Below, one piece after another: positions 44,088 through 53,150 of a stretch of 64,000 bases of DNA. The position numbers were made by a program, and so were the translations under genes. The notes beneath the pieces are model-generated. The model saw only the letters and a list, made by a program, of their open reading frames with translations, did not search any database and had not been told where the DNA came from. Each line of letters begins with the position of its first letter. Position 1 is the first letter of the stretch. The stretch comes from Nocardia sp. NBC_00565 (GTDB taxonomy: Bacteria > Actinomycetota > Actinomycetes > Mycobacteriales > Mycobacteriaceae): the NCBI RefSeq assembly GCF_036345915.1, contig NZ_CP107785.1:1612001-1676000 (forward strand). Direction: 5' to 3'.

Positions 44088-45355
44088 ACACCGATCCGAT
44101 CCAGCAAACGGTCACCGCCGGGACCGAAAACAGTCCGCGATCGCGCAGGCGCACTCGGTGGCTGGCCCTATTGGTCGCCCTTGGCGTGCTCGCCGTCGTT
44201 TCCTACACCGTGGCTCCGCGCGTCACGGGTTACACCGTGACCGCCGAATTCGCCGCTGCCACCGGGATCTATCGCGGTGACGACGTGCGCGTGATGGGCG
44301 TGACCGTCGGCAGGATCGAGGCGATCGAACCGGTCGGTGACAAGGTGCGGGTGCGGATGCACCTGGACTCGGGCCGATCGATACCCGCCGACGCCAAGGC
44401 GGTCATCATGTCGCCGAACCTGGTGTCGTCGCGGTTCGTTCAGTTCGCTCCCGCCTACACCGGGGGTGACCGCTTGGCGCGCGGAGCGACGATTCCGATT
44501 TCGCGCACGGCGATACCGGTGGAATGGGATCAGATCAAGGCCCAACTTCAGCGGCTGGCAACCGCATTGGGCCCGACCGACACCGACCCCCAGGGTCCCC
44601 TCGGGCAGGTTGTCGACGCGGCCGCGGCCAACCTGCGCGGGCAGGGCGCGAGTCTGCATGACACGCTGGCAAGCCTGTCGACGGCGATGAAAACCCTCTC
44701 CGAGGGGCGCGCTGACCTGGTCTCGATCGTGTCCAATTTGCAGGTATTCGTGACCGCGTTGTCCCAGAGCGGGCAGCAGATAGTGGCGATCAACAACCGG
44801 CTCGCCTCGGTCGGTTCACTGCTGGCCGACAACCGCAAGGATCTCGATACCGCGCTCACCCGACTCGACGACGCGCTCGGACAAGTCACCGACTTCGTTG
44901 CCGCCAACCGCGACAAACTGTCGGCCACCGCAACCACGCTGTCGCAGGTCGTTGCCAACCTTGCCCAGCAACGCGATGGGATCGCCCAGATCCTGCACGT
45001 GGCACCCACCGCGTTGGCGAACCTGCAGAACATCTATCAACCCGCCCACAACACCGTGGTCTCGGCGCTGGCATTGAGCAACTTCGCCAACCCCGTGAAC
45101 TTCATTTGCTCGGCGATCGCCGCAGCCGAGCAAACTGACGCTCACACCGGTGCGCAGCACTGCGTCCAATACCTCGGGCCACTGCTGAATCTGCTGACCA
45201 CGAATACCGTACCGGTGCAACTGAACCCATCCCGAGGAGTCGGAGCGCTACCGGGGCAGCTGGTCTACAGCGAACCGGGCCTGACCCCGGCCAGCACACC
45301 CCAGCCCGCGGCTCCGACGTTCCAACAGCTGCTGGTCCCGGGGGTACCCCGGTGA
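44084..45355 (+). CDS. mceD: Mce family protein D
   Basis: This 423-residue protein has an N-terminal helix (LALLVALGVLAVVSYTV), Mce domain GIYRGDDVRVMGVTVGRIEA, VSSRFVQFAP, a helical region and a proline-rich end (TPQPAAPTFQQLL). The longer tail is typical of the MceD position. Overlaps of 4 bp on both sides. Confidence 0.92.
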   Translation: MNTDPIQQTVTAGTENSPRSRRRTRWLALLVALGVLAVVSYTVAPRVTGYTVTAEFAAATGIYRGDDVRVMGVTVGRIEAIEPVGDKVRVRMHLDSGRSIPADAKAVIMSPNLVSSRFVQFAPAYTGGDRLARGATIPISRTAIPVEWDQIKAQLQRLATALGPTDTDPQGPLGQVVDAAAANLRGQGASLHDTLASLSTAMKTLSEGRADLVSIVSNLQVFVTALSQSGQQIVAINNRLASVGSLLADNRKDLDTALTRLDDALGQVTDFVAANRDKLSATATTLSQVVANLAQQRDGIAQILHVAPTALANLQNIYQPAHNTVVSALALSNFANPVNFICSAIAAAEQTDAHTGAQHCVQYLGPLLNLLTTNTVPVQLNPSRGVGALPGQLVYSEPGLTPASTPQPAAPTFQQLLVPGVPR

Positions 45356-46512
45356 GCCCGCGCCGGTTGACCGGCAGACGATCGGCACGCACGACGCTGG
45401 TCGGTCTCGCCGTCGTCGCCACCATCAGTGGCTGTCAATGGCGTGGCCTCAACTCGCTGCCCTTGCCGGGCACAGTCGGGCATGGGCCCGGGTCGTATTC
45501 GGTGCGCATCGAAATGCCCGATGTCGCCACCATCGACCGCAACTCTCCGGTGGTGGTCGACGACGTGACCGTCGGCTCGGTCACCGCGATCAGCCTGCAC
45601 AACCAGCACGCTCTGGTGACCGTCACGCTCGACGGCGGTGTCCGGTTGCCGGAGAACGCCACTGCCAAAGTGGGCCAGACCAGTTTGCTCGGCAGCACCC
45701 ATATCGAATTGGCTGCACCGATTACCGAACCCGCGCAGGGCACCCTGCACGATGGGTCCCAGATACCGCTGGCTCGCGCAGGTGCTTTCCCCACCACCGA
45801 ACAGACACTGTCGTCGGTGTCATTGGTGCTCAGCGGGGGAGGGCTGGCCCAGATCCGCGACATCAGCGGTGAACTCAACGCAGCACTGTCCGGCCGCGAA
45901 GACGCGACACGCCAGCTGCTGACTCAATTGCACACTGTGCTCGGCGGTCTCGATGAACAGCGAAACGACATCGTGGCCGCCATCGCCGGGCTGGACGTGC
46001 TCACCGCACGCTTGTCCGCCCACCATGACGAGATCGGTGACGCGTTGGCTCGCCTGGAACCCGCGTTGACCCTGCTCCGCGATCGCCGTGCCGACCTGAC
46101 CCATGCCTTGACCAGCCTCGGCGCCTTGGGCGCTACCGCCACCACGATCGTCACCAGCACCAGCTCCGATATCAGCGCTGAGCTGCGCAGTCTGCAACCG
46201 GTGCTGGCCGGGCTGGCCGACGCCGGATCGGCGCTCACCGAATCCACCCGCTACCTGCTGACCTACCCGTTCCCCATCGACACCTATGCCAACGCGGTCC
46301 GCGGCGACTACGCCAACGGCGAGGTCACCCTCGATCTGACCTTGTCGACCCTGGACAACGCGCTGCTGCTGGGAACCCCACTGCAGGGGATGCTCAGCGG
46401 ATTGGAAGCCATCATCGGCCATACCGCTCCCGGCGCCCACCAGAACGCACCCCTGCCGCTGCCGGAGTTGCTGAACCCGCCCGCCACTTCCACACCGGGG
46501 AGCCCACGATGA
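45352..46512 (+). CDS. mceE: Mce family lipoprotein E (LprK-like)
   Basis: This 386-residue protein starts at GTG 45352 and has a lipobox, VVATISGC, with lipidated Cys28. In Mce operons the E protein is regularly the lipoprotein. The Mce domain includes NSPVVVDDVTVGSVTAI and KVGQTSLLGSTHIEL. The C-terminal half is helical. Confidence 0.93.
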   Translation: MSPRRLTGRRSARTTLVGLAVVATISGCQWRGLNSLPLPGTVGHGPGSYSVRIEMPDVATIDRNSPVVVDDVTVGSVTAISLHNQHALVTVTLDGGVRLPENATAKVGQTSLLGSTHIELAAPITEPAQGTLHDGSQIPLARAGAFPTTEQTLSSVSLVLSGGGLAQIRDISGELNAALSGREDATRQLLTQLHTVLGGLDEQRNDIVAAIAGLDVLTARLSAHHDEIGDALARLEPALTLLRDRRADLTHALTSLGALGATATTIVTSTSSDISAELRSLQPVLAGLADAGSALTESTRYLLTYPFPIDTYANAVRGDYANGEVTLDLTLSTLDNALLLGTPLQGMLSGLEAIIGHTAPGAHQNAPLPLPELLNPPATSTPGSPR

Positions 46513-47915
46513 GGTGGAAACCCACACGCCCTTTCCCCCGCAGACTATGGATCTTCGCGGTCATCGCCGTGGTCGCTCTGACGATTGCCGGGGTCGAGTT
46601 CGCTCAGATTCCGCAACGCGCCGGACTCGGCCGATACACGGTGTACCTGGATCTTCATGAGGGCGGCGGTCTCTATACCAACGCTGATGTCAGCTATCGC
46701 GGCGTCACGATAGGGCGAGTGAGCACGTTGACCGATACCGTGACGGGTGCCAGAGCCGGCCTCACCTTGGACTCCTCGACGAAGATTCCCGCCGACCTCG
46801 ACGCCGCAGTGCGCAGCATGTCCGCGGTCGGTGAGCAGTACGTCGATCTGGCACCGCGCAGTTCGGGCGGACCATATCTGTCGGAGGGATCGGTCATCGT
46901 GGCCGCGCGAAGCTCCACACCGATCGAAGTGGGCCCGATACTCGACCAGATTCAGGCAGCACTGGCCGCGATCGGTCCGGACAATCTGCGCACCGTTCTC
47001 GATGAGGCATTCATCGCCGTCAACGGAGTCGCTCCCCAGCTACGCCGACTGCTCGACGCACTGCACCAGCTCGCCCGCGCGGCCTCCGAGGTCAGCGGCC
47101 CTACCGCTACTTTGATCGATCAACTCGGCCCGTTGCTGGACACCCAGACCGTCACCGGTGACGCGATCCGCTCATGGGCGGAGTCGATGGCCGCGCTGAC
47201 CGGGCAACTGCGTGACAGCGACCCTCATCTGCGCGGAGTGCTCGACAAAGCGGCGCCGACCGCGCAGGAGATCTCGGCGCTGTTCCAGGATCTGCGCCCG
47301 ACCATTCCGCTGCTGCTGTCGAACATGATCACCGTGGAGCAGGTCGCCGCGGTCTACAATCCGTCGCTCGAACAGATCCTGGTGCTGTATCCGCCGCTGA
47401 TGGCTGCTACCCAGTCCGCGGGGCTGCCCAACGCCGATGATCCCGCCCAGAACACCTTCTTCGCCAACCAGCTCAACGATCCACCTCCGTGCATCGAAGG
47501 GTTCCTGGCGCCCGAGCAGCGACGCTCCCCGACCGATCTCGACGTCCCCGCGACGCCGGACAATCTGTATTGCAAGGTGGCACCGGATGATCCGCGCGCT
47601 GTCCGCGGCGCCCGTAACCTGCCGTGCATCGAATTTCCGGGCCGACGCGCGGCCACGGTGCAACTGTGCCGCGACCCTTCCGGTGACACGACACCATCGA
47701 CCGCCACGGCTCCCGCCGCTGCGCCGCCAGCCGCAGGAGTACCACTCACACCGGGAGCGCTCACTCACCCCGCTGCCAGCGTCACCACCTACGACACCCT
47801 CGACGGCAGCTATCTCGGCGGCGACGGGCGGCTGTATACCGAGCCCGGATTAGCCGGGTCGCGGCGGGGCAAACCCGTCGATCTGTCGGTGCTGCTGGCA
47901 CCGCCACCGTCATGA
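46509..47915 (+). CDS. mceF: Mce family protein F
   Basis: This 468-residue protein has an N-terminal helix (LWIFAVIAVVALTIAGV), Mce domain GGGLYTNADVSYRGVTIGRV and VGEQYVDLAP, helical core, a cysteine-containing segment (DPPPCIEGFL, LYCKVAPDDP, LPCIEFPG) and a disordered Ala/Pro tail. It is the last Mce gene of the operon, which runs from 36425 to here. Confidence 0.92.
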   Translation: MRWKPTRPFPRRLWIFAVIAVVALTIAGVEFAQIPQRAGLGRYTVYLDLHEGGGLYTNADVSYRGVTIGRVSTLTDTVTGARAGLTLDSSTKIPADLDAAVRSMSAVGEQYVDLAPRSSGGPYLSEGSVIVAARSSTPIEVGPILDQIQAALAAIGPDNLRTVLDEAFIAVNGVAPQLRRLLDALHQLARAASEVSGPTATLIDQLGPLLDTQTVTGDAIRSWAESMAALTGQLRDSDPHLRGVLDKAAPTAQEISALFQDLRPTIPLLLSNMITVEQVAAVYNPSLEQILVLYPPLMAATQSAGLPNADDPAQNTFFANQLNDPPPCIEGFLAPEQRRSPTDLDVPATPDNLYCKVAPDDPRAVRGARNLPCIEFPGRRAATVQLCRDPSGDTTPSTATAPAAAPPAAGVPLTPGALTHPAASVTTYDTLDGSYLGGDGRLYTEPGLAGSRRGKPVDLSVLLAPPPS

Positions 47916-47967
47916 CAAGGTTCGTTGGCCGAACCATCGTCACAACGCGGGATGATCCCTCGTCGGC

Positions 47968-48008
47968 GTGCCGGTCCGGCTCGGAAACGAACGGTCCGAA
48001 CTCGGCAC
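47968..48008. terminator. Candidate terminator between convergent mce and Mce-associated operons
   Basis: Inverted repeat with outer arms GTGCCG/CGGCAC and inner arms TCGGA/TCCGA, interrupted by short mismatches. It lies in the 161-bp gap between mceF and the minus-strand Mce-associated genes. There is no clear T run. Confidence 0.4.
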
Positions 48009-48076
48009 GGCTTTCCTCGGACAGACAAATCGCCGGGGCGGGGGAGCAAGGGGGCGGCCGGTTGAATACGGCGCGG

Positions 48077-48715
48077 TCAGACGGTGTCCAATTTGGTGAC
48101 CAGCCATCGGCCGTCGATCCAGTCCAGTTGCAGGCGCAGACTGCTCGATGTGGTCGTCGGCTGTTGCTGATCGGTAGCAGTGGTGACCTGATTGACGAAC
48201 ACCAGAGCCACCGCATGAGCAGTATCGGCAGAGACCACCGATGTCGCGGTGACCGTCGCGGTTGAGGACATTTGCCGCTGCCGAGCGGCCGGGACCACCA
48301 CATCGGTGCCGAGCTTGCCGAAGTAGGTGGCGAAGTCACCGGACAGATGCGTCCGTGCGCGGGCGAGATCGTCGGTGACAGTGTCGGGGTGGTAGGTCAG
48401 CACCGCAGTAGCGGCGTCTGCAGCGGCTGGGGCTACCCCGGCGCGAGCATCGGCTTGGGCACGATCGTTACGACAGACCACCCCCAGCCAGCTTGTCGAT
48501 ACAGCCAGCCCGACCAGCAACGTGCCCACCGCAACCTGCCAGCGCCGGGCGGGGATACGCCAGGGCGGCGGCAAGGGGATGTCAGTAGTGGGCTCGCTTG
48601 CGCGATCGATGGCTGCGACTGTCTCAACAGCGCCGATGTCGGTGGGCGTGCCGGTATGCGGAGCGGAAGATTCGACGTCCGGGTCGGCGGTGGTGTCGTT
48701 GATATCGGGCCTCAT
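48077..48715 (-). CDS. Mce-associated membrane protein, second gene
   Basis: This 212-residue protein has a disordered N-terminus (about 70 residues), one membrane helix (WQVAVGTLLVGLAVSTSWLG) and a periplasmic domain with DDLARARTHLSGDFATYFGK and ending LDWIDGRWLVTKLDTV, the usual Mas-protein pattern (NTF2-like fold). ATG 48715 overlaps the preceding gene stop by 4 bp. Mas proteins stabilise Mce complexes. It runs towards the mce operon instead of following it on the same strand. Confidence 0.85.
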   Translation of the reverse strand: MRPDINDTTADPDVESSAPHTGTPTDIGAVETVAAIDRASEPTTDIPLPPPWRIPARRWQVAVGTLLVGLAVSTSWLGVVCRNDRAQADARAGVAPAAADAATAVLTYHPDTVTDDLARARTHLSGDFATYFGKLGTDVVVPAARQRQMSSTATVTATSVVSADTAHAVALVFVNQVTTATDQQQPTTTSSSLRLQLDWIDGRWLVTKLDTV

Positions 48716-49305
48716 GGGACGAAATCCACGTTCGAGACGAGGATACGTCCTTCGGTGCGCTGCATCACGAGTCGTAGCCGCCATATGCGCGGTTCCTCCT
48801 GTGCGCCTGCGGAATTGCTCACCTTGGACGATGCCGCGACCAGAATTTTGGCTCGATCGCCGTCGAGAGACTCCACTCCGGCTTCGGTGATGGTGCCAAC
48901 GGTCGAGACATGAGCCTGTTTGACAACCGAGGTGAACCCCGCCGAGCGCGCGGCGAAGTCGTCGCGGAACCCGCCGGTGGCACCGTCGAGGATTCGTGCG
49001 ATATCGGCATCGGCGCTGTCGGCGGAGATCGTGGTCAAGTCGAGCACCGTCTGGCGAGCGGCCTGTAAGAAAGCAGCTCGGTCGGCGCGTATCCGGTTGT
49101 CGTCTCGATGCTGGACGGCCAGCACGACCGTGCTTGCCGCCAGTGCTGCGATCAACACCGCCGCGGCCAGGCGATATCCCGAGCGTGCCGTCAGCTGCCC
49201 ACCCCTGCGTAGACGGCTGAGACTGATTCGGGCAGCACTCGGGCGCTGCCCCGGTGGCTTCGCTTGATCCGGCGGCGATATCGACTCGGCGTCGTTGTCG
49301 GCCAT
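48712..49305 (-). CDS. Mce-associated membrane protein, first gene
   Basis: This 197-residue protein has a basic disordered start, one membrane helix (AAAVLIAALAASTVVLAVQH) and a periplasmic Mas-like domain with ILDGATGGFRDDFAARSAGF and ending RILVSNVDFVP. It starts 27 bp from the second island operator and is divergent from the hydrolase at 49416, so both directions are probably controlled together. Confidence 0.85.
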   Translation of the reverse strand: MADNDAESISPPDQAKPPGQRPSAARISLSRLRRGGQLTARSGYRLAAAVLIAALAASTVVLAVQHRDDNRIRADRAAFLQAARQTVLDLTTISADSADADIARILDGATGGFRDDFAARSAGFTSVVKQAHVSTVGTITEAGVESLDGDRAKILVAASSKVSNSAGAQEEPRIWRLRLVMQRTEGRILVSNVDFVP

Positions 49306-49331
49306 ACGCTTCGCCTACTTCCATACGATTG

Positions 49332-49349
49332 AGTACCGTCTTATGTACT
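49332..49349. promoter_or_regulatory. Island operator, copy 2
   Basis: AGTACCGTCTTATGTACT has the same arms, the same 8-bp spacer and the same CCGT after the left arm as copy 1 at 36357. A GTATGGT follows both at equal distance. It lies between the divergent Mce-associated genes and the catabolic operon starting at 49416. Confidence 0.72.
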
Positions 49350-49415
49350 GTATAGTATGGTTCGGCAGTGTGATGCGGATCGCATCCATGCCGAGCGAGA
49401 AGATCAGGAGGGCCG

Positions 49416-50567
49416 ATGTCGGCTGGCACCGTCGAAGAGCATTTCCAGCGCATTCCCTATAGCCCAGCGGCTGACGGGAAAGTGGAAATCCACTCCGGAC
49501 TCAGCCGCCACTACCCGACGTTGCACGCCAATCTGGTGACGCCGCCACGGTTTTCGCGCGACCTGGCGGTGGTGATGGCGCATCCCTCGTCCAATTTCCT
49601 GTCCCATTTCTTGCTGAACGGGTTCGCCGAGGCCGGCATCCCGATCATGGGGCTGAACACCCGCTACGCCTGCAATGAGGCCGCGCTGCTGATGGAGCGT
49701 GCGGCCCAGGATCTGGGCGCGGGCGTCCGGTGGCTGCGCGAAGAACTCGGCTTCCAACGGGTGGTGCTACTGGGCTTCAGCGGCGGCGGCTCATTGGCGT
49801 CGTTCTATCAGGGCCAGGCCGAGAACCCAACGGTCACCGCAACTCCCAGTGGCGACGCAGTGTCGTTCGAGGACCTGGTGCCAGCCGATGGCATCATGCT
49901 TGTCGGCGCGCACCCTGGTCGCGCGCGGGTCTTGGCGAATTGGATCGATCCCTCGGTCGTACGAGAGGACGACCCCTATCGCAGCGACCCCGAATTGGGC
50001 CTGTACGCGCCCGAGCGTGAGCTTCCACTGTCAGCGGCATGGGTCACCCGCTATCGCGCTGCGCAGCGTCGGCGTATCGACCGCATCGATGCCTGGGTGC
50101 TCGAGCAACTCGAGCGGACCGACGTCCATGCGGGCTCGGATCGGGCGTTTGTGGTGCACCGCACCGTCGCTGATCCCCGCTTCGTCGATGTGAGCTTGGA
50201 TCCCAGCGACCGCAAACCCGGCAGCATGTACGGCGATCCGGCCGCAGCCAACTGGAGTGCGGGTGGGTTGGCGCGGTTCGTTACCGCCCGTAGCTGGCTG
50301 AGTACCTGGAGTATCAACCATTCCCGCGCCGACGCGCTGAGCGATTTGACCAGTGTCAAGGTGCCCACGGTGGTGATGGCTCTACGCGGGGACCAGGCCG
50401 CGTTCGTCAGTGAATCACGGCAGATGCACGCGGCCAGCGCTGACCCGTCTGCCGAAATCATCGAGATCGCTGAACTCGATCACTATCTCGTCGATAAACC
50501 CGAAGGCCTCGGCCAGATCATCGCCGAGTTGCTGACCTGGCTGCGTGCGCGCGGCCTCACCGACTGA
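49416..50567 (+). CDS. Alpha/beta hydrolase of the island
   Basis: This 383-residue protein has the nucleophile elbow LLGFSGGGSLASF (Ser122), AVVMAHPSSNF as the oxyanion region, a probable Asp in ALRGDQAAFV and His in ELDHYLVDKP. It has a larger insert (residues about 180-270) than simple esterases. No signal peptide, so cytoplasmic. It is the first gene after the second operator; ester or C-C bond cleavage of the imported compound is a plausible role. Confidence 0.82.
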   Translation: MSAGTVEEHFQRIPYSPAADGKVEIHSGLSRHYPTLHANLVTPPRFSRDLAVVMAHPSSNFLSHFLLNGFAEAGIPIMGLNTRYACNEAALLMERAAQDLGAGVRWLREELGFQRVVLLGFSGGGSLASFYQGQAENPTVTATPSGDAVSFEDLVPADGIMLVGAHPGRARVLANWIDPSVVREDDPYRSDPELGLYAPERELPLSAAWVTRYRAAQRRRIDRIDAWVLEQLERTDVHAGSDRAFVVHRTVADPRFVDVSLDPSDRKPGSMYGDPAAANWSAGGLARFVTARSWLSTWSINHSRADALSDLTSVKVPTVVMALRGDQAAFVSESRQMHAASADPSAEIIEIAELDHYLVDKPEGLGQIIAELLTWLRARGLTD

Positions 50568-50620
50568 ATGCCGATGCCGGACAGCCGGTCTCGGCATATC
50601 GTGGACAAGGAGAAGCCACC

Positions 50621-51916
50621 ATGTCAGTGCAAGCATCGTCGACGGCCCGCGGCCAGGTCGGCGGCGGCGAACCTCCGGTGAAATGTCCGAGCGCATTCCG
50701 CTATTGGGAATCGCTGCGCTCGCCGAAAGTTCAACGCCTGCAACGACTGGTCAAAACCATCACCGGTGGTGCGCTTTTTCCCACCGAGAGCCAGGCCGCG
50801 GCGTTGTGTGAAGACCTCTTCGCCGGTGACCCGGTCGCGGAGAGGTTCGTCGCGGAGGTGATGCACGGCGAGATCGGGCCGCAGCGCGGACGGCAGATGC
50901 TCGATGCCGCATTATCGGGTGGCATCGACTCGGTGCCGGAGGCTCCGGAGTCGATGAAAGCGCTGTTCGCGGAGTTCGAGACCGTACCCGACTGGGTCCA
51001 GCCCGAGCTCGTCGAACAGGGGGCCGCGATTTGGCGGCGGTGGGGAACCATGCTGTTCAGTTTCGCCGGTGCCGAAACCTTGGAAATGTACACCGAATCA
51101 GCGGTGGCGACCCCGTTGTCGCTGGCCGGGGGCTATGCGGGCGACAGTGCACTGCGCCGATTCCTCGAGACCAGCCGCTTCTGGATGGACGTCTCGCAAC
51201 CCGGCGCTCTGCTCACACCGGGTTCGAACGGGCGAGCGACCGCATTGAAGGTCCGGGTCATGCATGTTTCGGTCCGCGCCAGGGTCGCCGGTCACCCGGA
51301 GTGGGATATCGACAAATGGGGGCTGCCCATCAGCCAGACTTATCAACTGCTCACCCTGCTCGCTGGCAGCGTCACACCGGGGCTGGGGCTGTGGCTGCTG
51401 GGATACCAAACCACTGCATCCGAGATCCGCGCCCTGCTGCATTTCCAGAAGTACATGGGCTACGTGCTGGGGGTTCGGCTGCGGTGGTATCCGGAATCAG
51501 TGGTCGACTCCTTGCGGGTTTTGGCGATGACGATCGCGTCGCGTTCCTACGATGCCGGGCACCACGGTGCCGAACTCATCGAGTCCTACCCGATGGCGTT
51601 CGCGCCGCGCGACGGCCACCGCGGATTGACCCGTTTACGCGAGGTCTACAACTTCCGTATCAATTCCGTCTATTCGGCGATGTATATGGCCCCGCGGACC
51701 CGGCGCCGCTACCGTATGCCGCCAGCTTTTCCGTGGATCATGATTCCGATCGCACGATTCCCGCTGATCACCGTGATGGAGCTGGCACGTCGGCTGTTTC
51801 CGCCGTTCGCGCGGATCCACGAAAAACTCATGCTCTGGCACCGCGAGAACTGGTACCGCGCCCAAATGCAAGGCAGGCAAGCCCAATTCGACGCCAGCGG
51901 GGCGCTGCGGCGCTGA
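50621..51916 (+). CDS. MpaB/Lcp-family (DUF2236) oxygenase
   Basis: This 431-residue protein belongs to the DUF2236 family, with the hallmark helix ALKVRVMHVSVRARVAGHPE containing the haem-ligand-type His, and WGLPISQTYQLLTLLAGS. Family members include latex-clearing protein, which cuts polyisoprene double bonds to aldehyde and ketone ends, and MpaB, which cleaves a farnesyl side chain in mycophenolic acid synthesis. No Tat signal is seen, unlike Lcp, so it should act inside the cell. A C-terminal stretch FPWIMIPIARFPLITVMELA may associate with the membrane. An oxidative cut of an isoprenoid chain is inferred. Confidence 0.82.
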   Translation: MSVQASSTARGQVGGGEPPVKCPSAFRYWESLRSPKVQRLQRLVKTITGGALFPTESQAAALCEDLFAGDPVAERFVAEVMHGEIGPQRGRQMLDAALSGGIDSVPEAPESMKALFAEFETVPDWVQPELVEQGAAIWRRWGTMLFSFAGAETLEMYTESAVATPLSLAGGYAGDSALRRFLETSRFWMDVSQPGALLTPGSNGRATALKVRVMHVSVRARVAGHPEWDIDKWGLPISQTYQLLTLLAGSVTPGLGLWLLGYQTTASEIRALLHFQKYMGYVLGVRLRWYPESVVDSLRVLAMTIASRSYDAGHHGAELIESYPMAFAPRDGHRGLTRLREVYNFRINSVYSAMYMAPRTRRRYRMPPAFPWIMIPIARFPLITVMELARRLFPPFARIHEKLMLWHRENWYRAQMQGRQAQFDASGALRR

Positions 51917-52027
51917 TCGGTGCCGCGTCACTGCCGCGTGCAGTTGCGCGGCGGGGATGGCAGCCTCCCCACCTACTCTCCTGGCCGTGATCGATAGGGA
52001 TGACGTGGCCGACGACTGGAAAGACAC

Positions 52028-53092
52028 ATGACCCCCACCGAAATCATCGAAGCATGGAACGGTCCCGGCCGTCTGGACGGAACATTGACCACTGTGCAGG
52101 CGCGCCACAACGGCTTGCATCCCTCGTCGAATAAACTCGCCTTCGAGCATTGGTACTTCGATGCTCATCTCGACAGTGGGCACACCGTGATCGGGTTTCT
52201 CACGAAACGTCGACCCGAGGATCTGCCCAACGCCCGTCCCTGGGTAGAAATGATCGTCTATAACCCGGACGGTTCACGACGCCAGGTGGCCAAGCGATAT
52301 CCGCGGGCAGCGGCGTCGTTCTCCACATCGGGTTGTGATGTCCGCATCGGATCCAACACCGCTCGCACCGAGTTCCCCGCGACCGGTCTGCCGATCCACC
52401 ATGTTCACTTCGTGGAAGGCGACCTGGTATTCGACTTGCAGTTCCACAACGAGACGCCCAGTTGGATGCCAGGACAAGGTGAGACCCGTTTCGGTGCGAC
52501 CGACAGCTTCGGTTGGGTCGTCGGTGCACCGCGCGCCCGAGTGACCGGGACCGTCCAAATCGACGGGAAAGTCCTCACGGTCACCGGGCGGGGGTATGCC
52601 GACCACAACTGGGGTGTCGGTGACATGAAGAAAGTCATCGACCGTTGGCACTGGGGACGGCTGTATGTCCAGGAATACTCGCTGCTGTATGCGAACGTTC
52701 GCACCCAGAAACAGCACGGTTCGCACGACATCGCCCCACTGATGTTGGCAAAAGGCGCCGACATCATCTTGTCGACCGGCGAAATGGCCCTGACCGAAGG
52801 CCCGGGTCGATACAACCCGATCGCCGACCGGGAATATCCGGAATGGATCGAGCTCCAGGTTCCTGGTCGGCTCGAGCTGCGGCTGACCGTTCAGTCGGTC
52901 ATTCACGCCCACGACCTCATCGACGATTTCCCCATCGTGCGGTCCCGGCTGATCAAGCCTTTGATGCATTTCGCGATCGGACACCCGGCGTATTTCCGCT
53001 TCGAGTCCGCCGTCGAATTGACTGTTCACACCGATAGCGGTTCCCAACAATATACCGGCACCACCCTGCACGAACTCGTCGCTCTGACATGA
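52028..53092 (+). CDS. CrtC/AttH-like lipocalin-fold protein
   Basis: This 354-residue protein fits the AttH/CrtC family: [19 protein letters not shown] near the N-terminus, [14 protein letters not shown] in the middle, and a beta-rich C-terminal half. CrtC adds water to terminal isoprenoid double bonds in carotenoids; other members act on terpenes or bind lipids. No signal peptide. Its place directly after the MpaB/Lcp-like oxygenase supports an isoprenoid or lipid substrate. Confidence 0.8.
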   Translation: MTPTEIIEAWNGPGRLDGTLTTVQARHNGLHPSSNKLAFEHWYFDAHLDSGHTVIGFLTKRRPEDLPNARPWVEMIVYNPDGSRRQVAKRYPRAAASFSTSGCDVRIGSNTARTEFPATGLPIHHVHFVEGDLVFDLQFHNETPSWMPGQGETRFGATDSFGWVVGAPRARVTGTVQIDGKVLTVTGRGYADHNWGVGDMKKVIDRWHWGRLYVQEYSLLYANVRTQKQHGSHDIAPLMLAKGADIILSTGEMALTEGPGRYNPIADREYPEWIELQVPGRLELRLTVQSVIHAHDLIDDFPIVRSRLIKPLMHFAIGHPAYFRFESAVELTVHTDSGSQQYTGTTLHELVALT

Positions 53093-53150
53093 GTATCACA
53101 ACGCCCGCGGTCGGGGCCCATTCTCGTCGCGATCCGGAGAGTCACCCACG

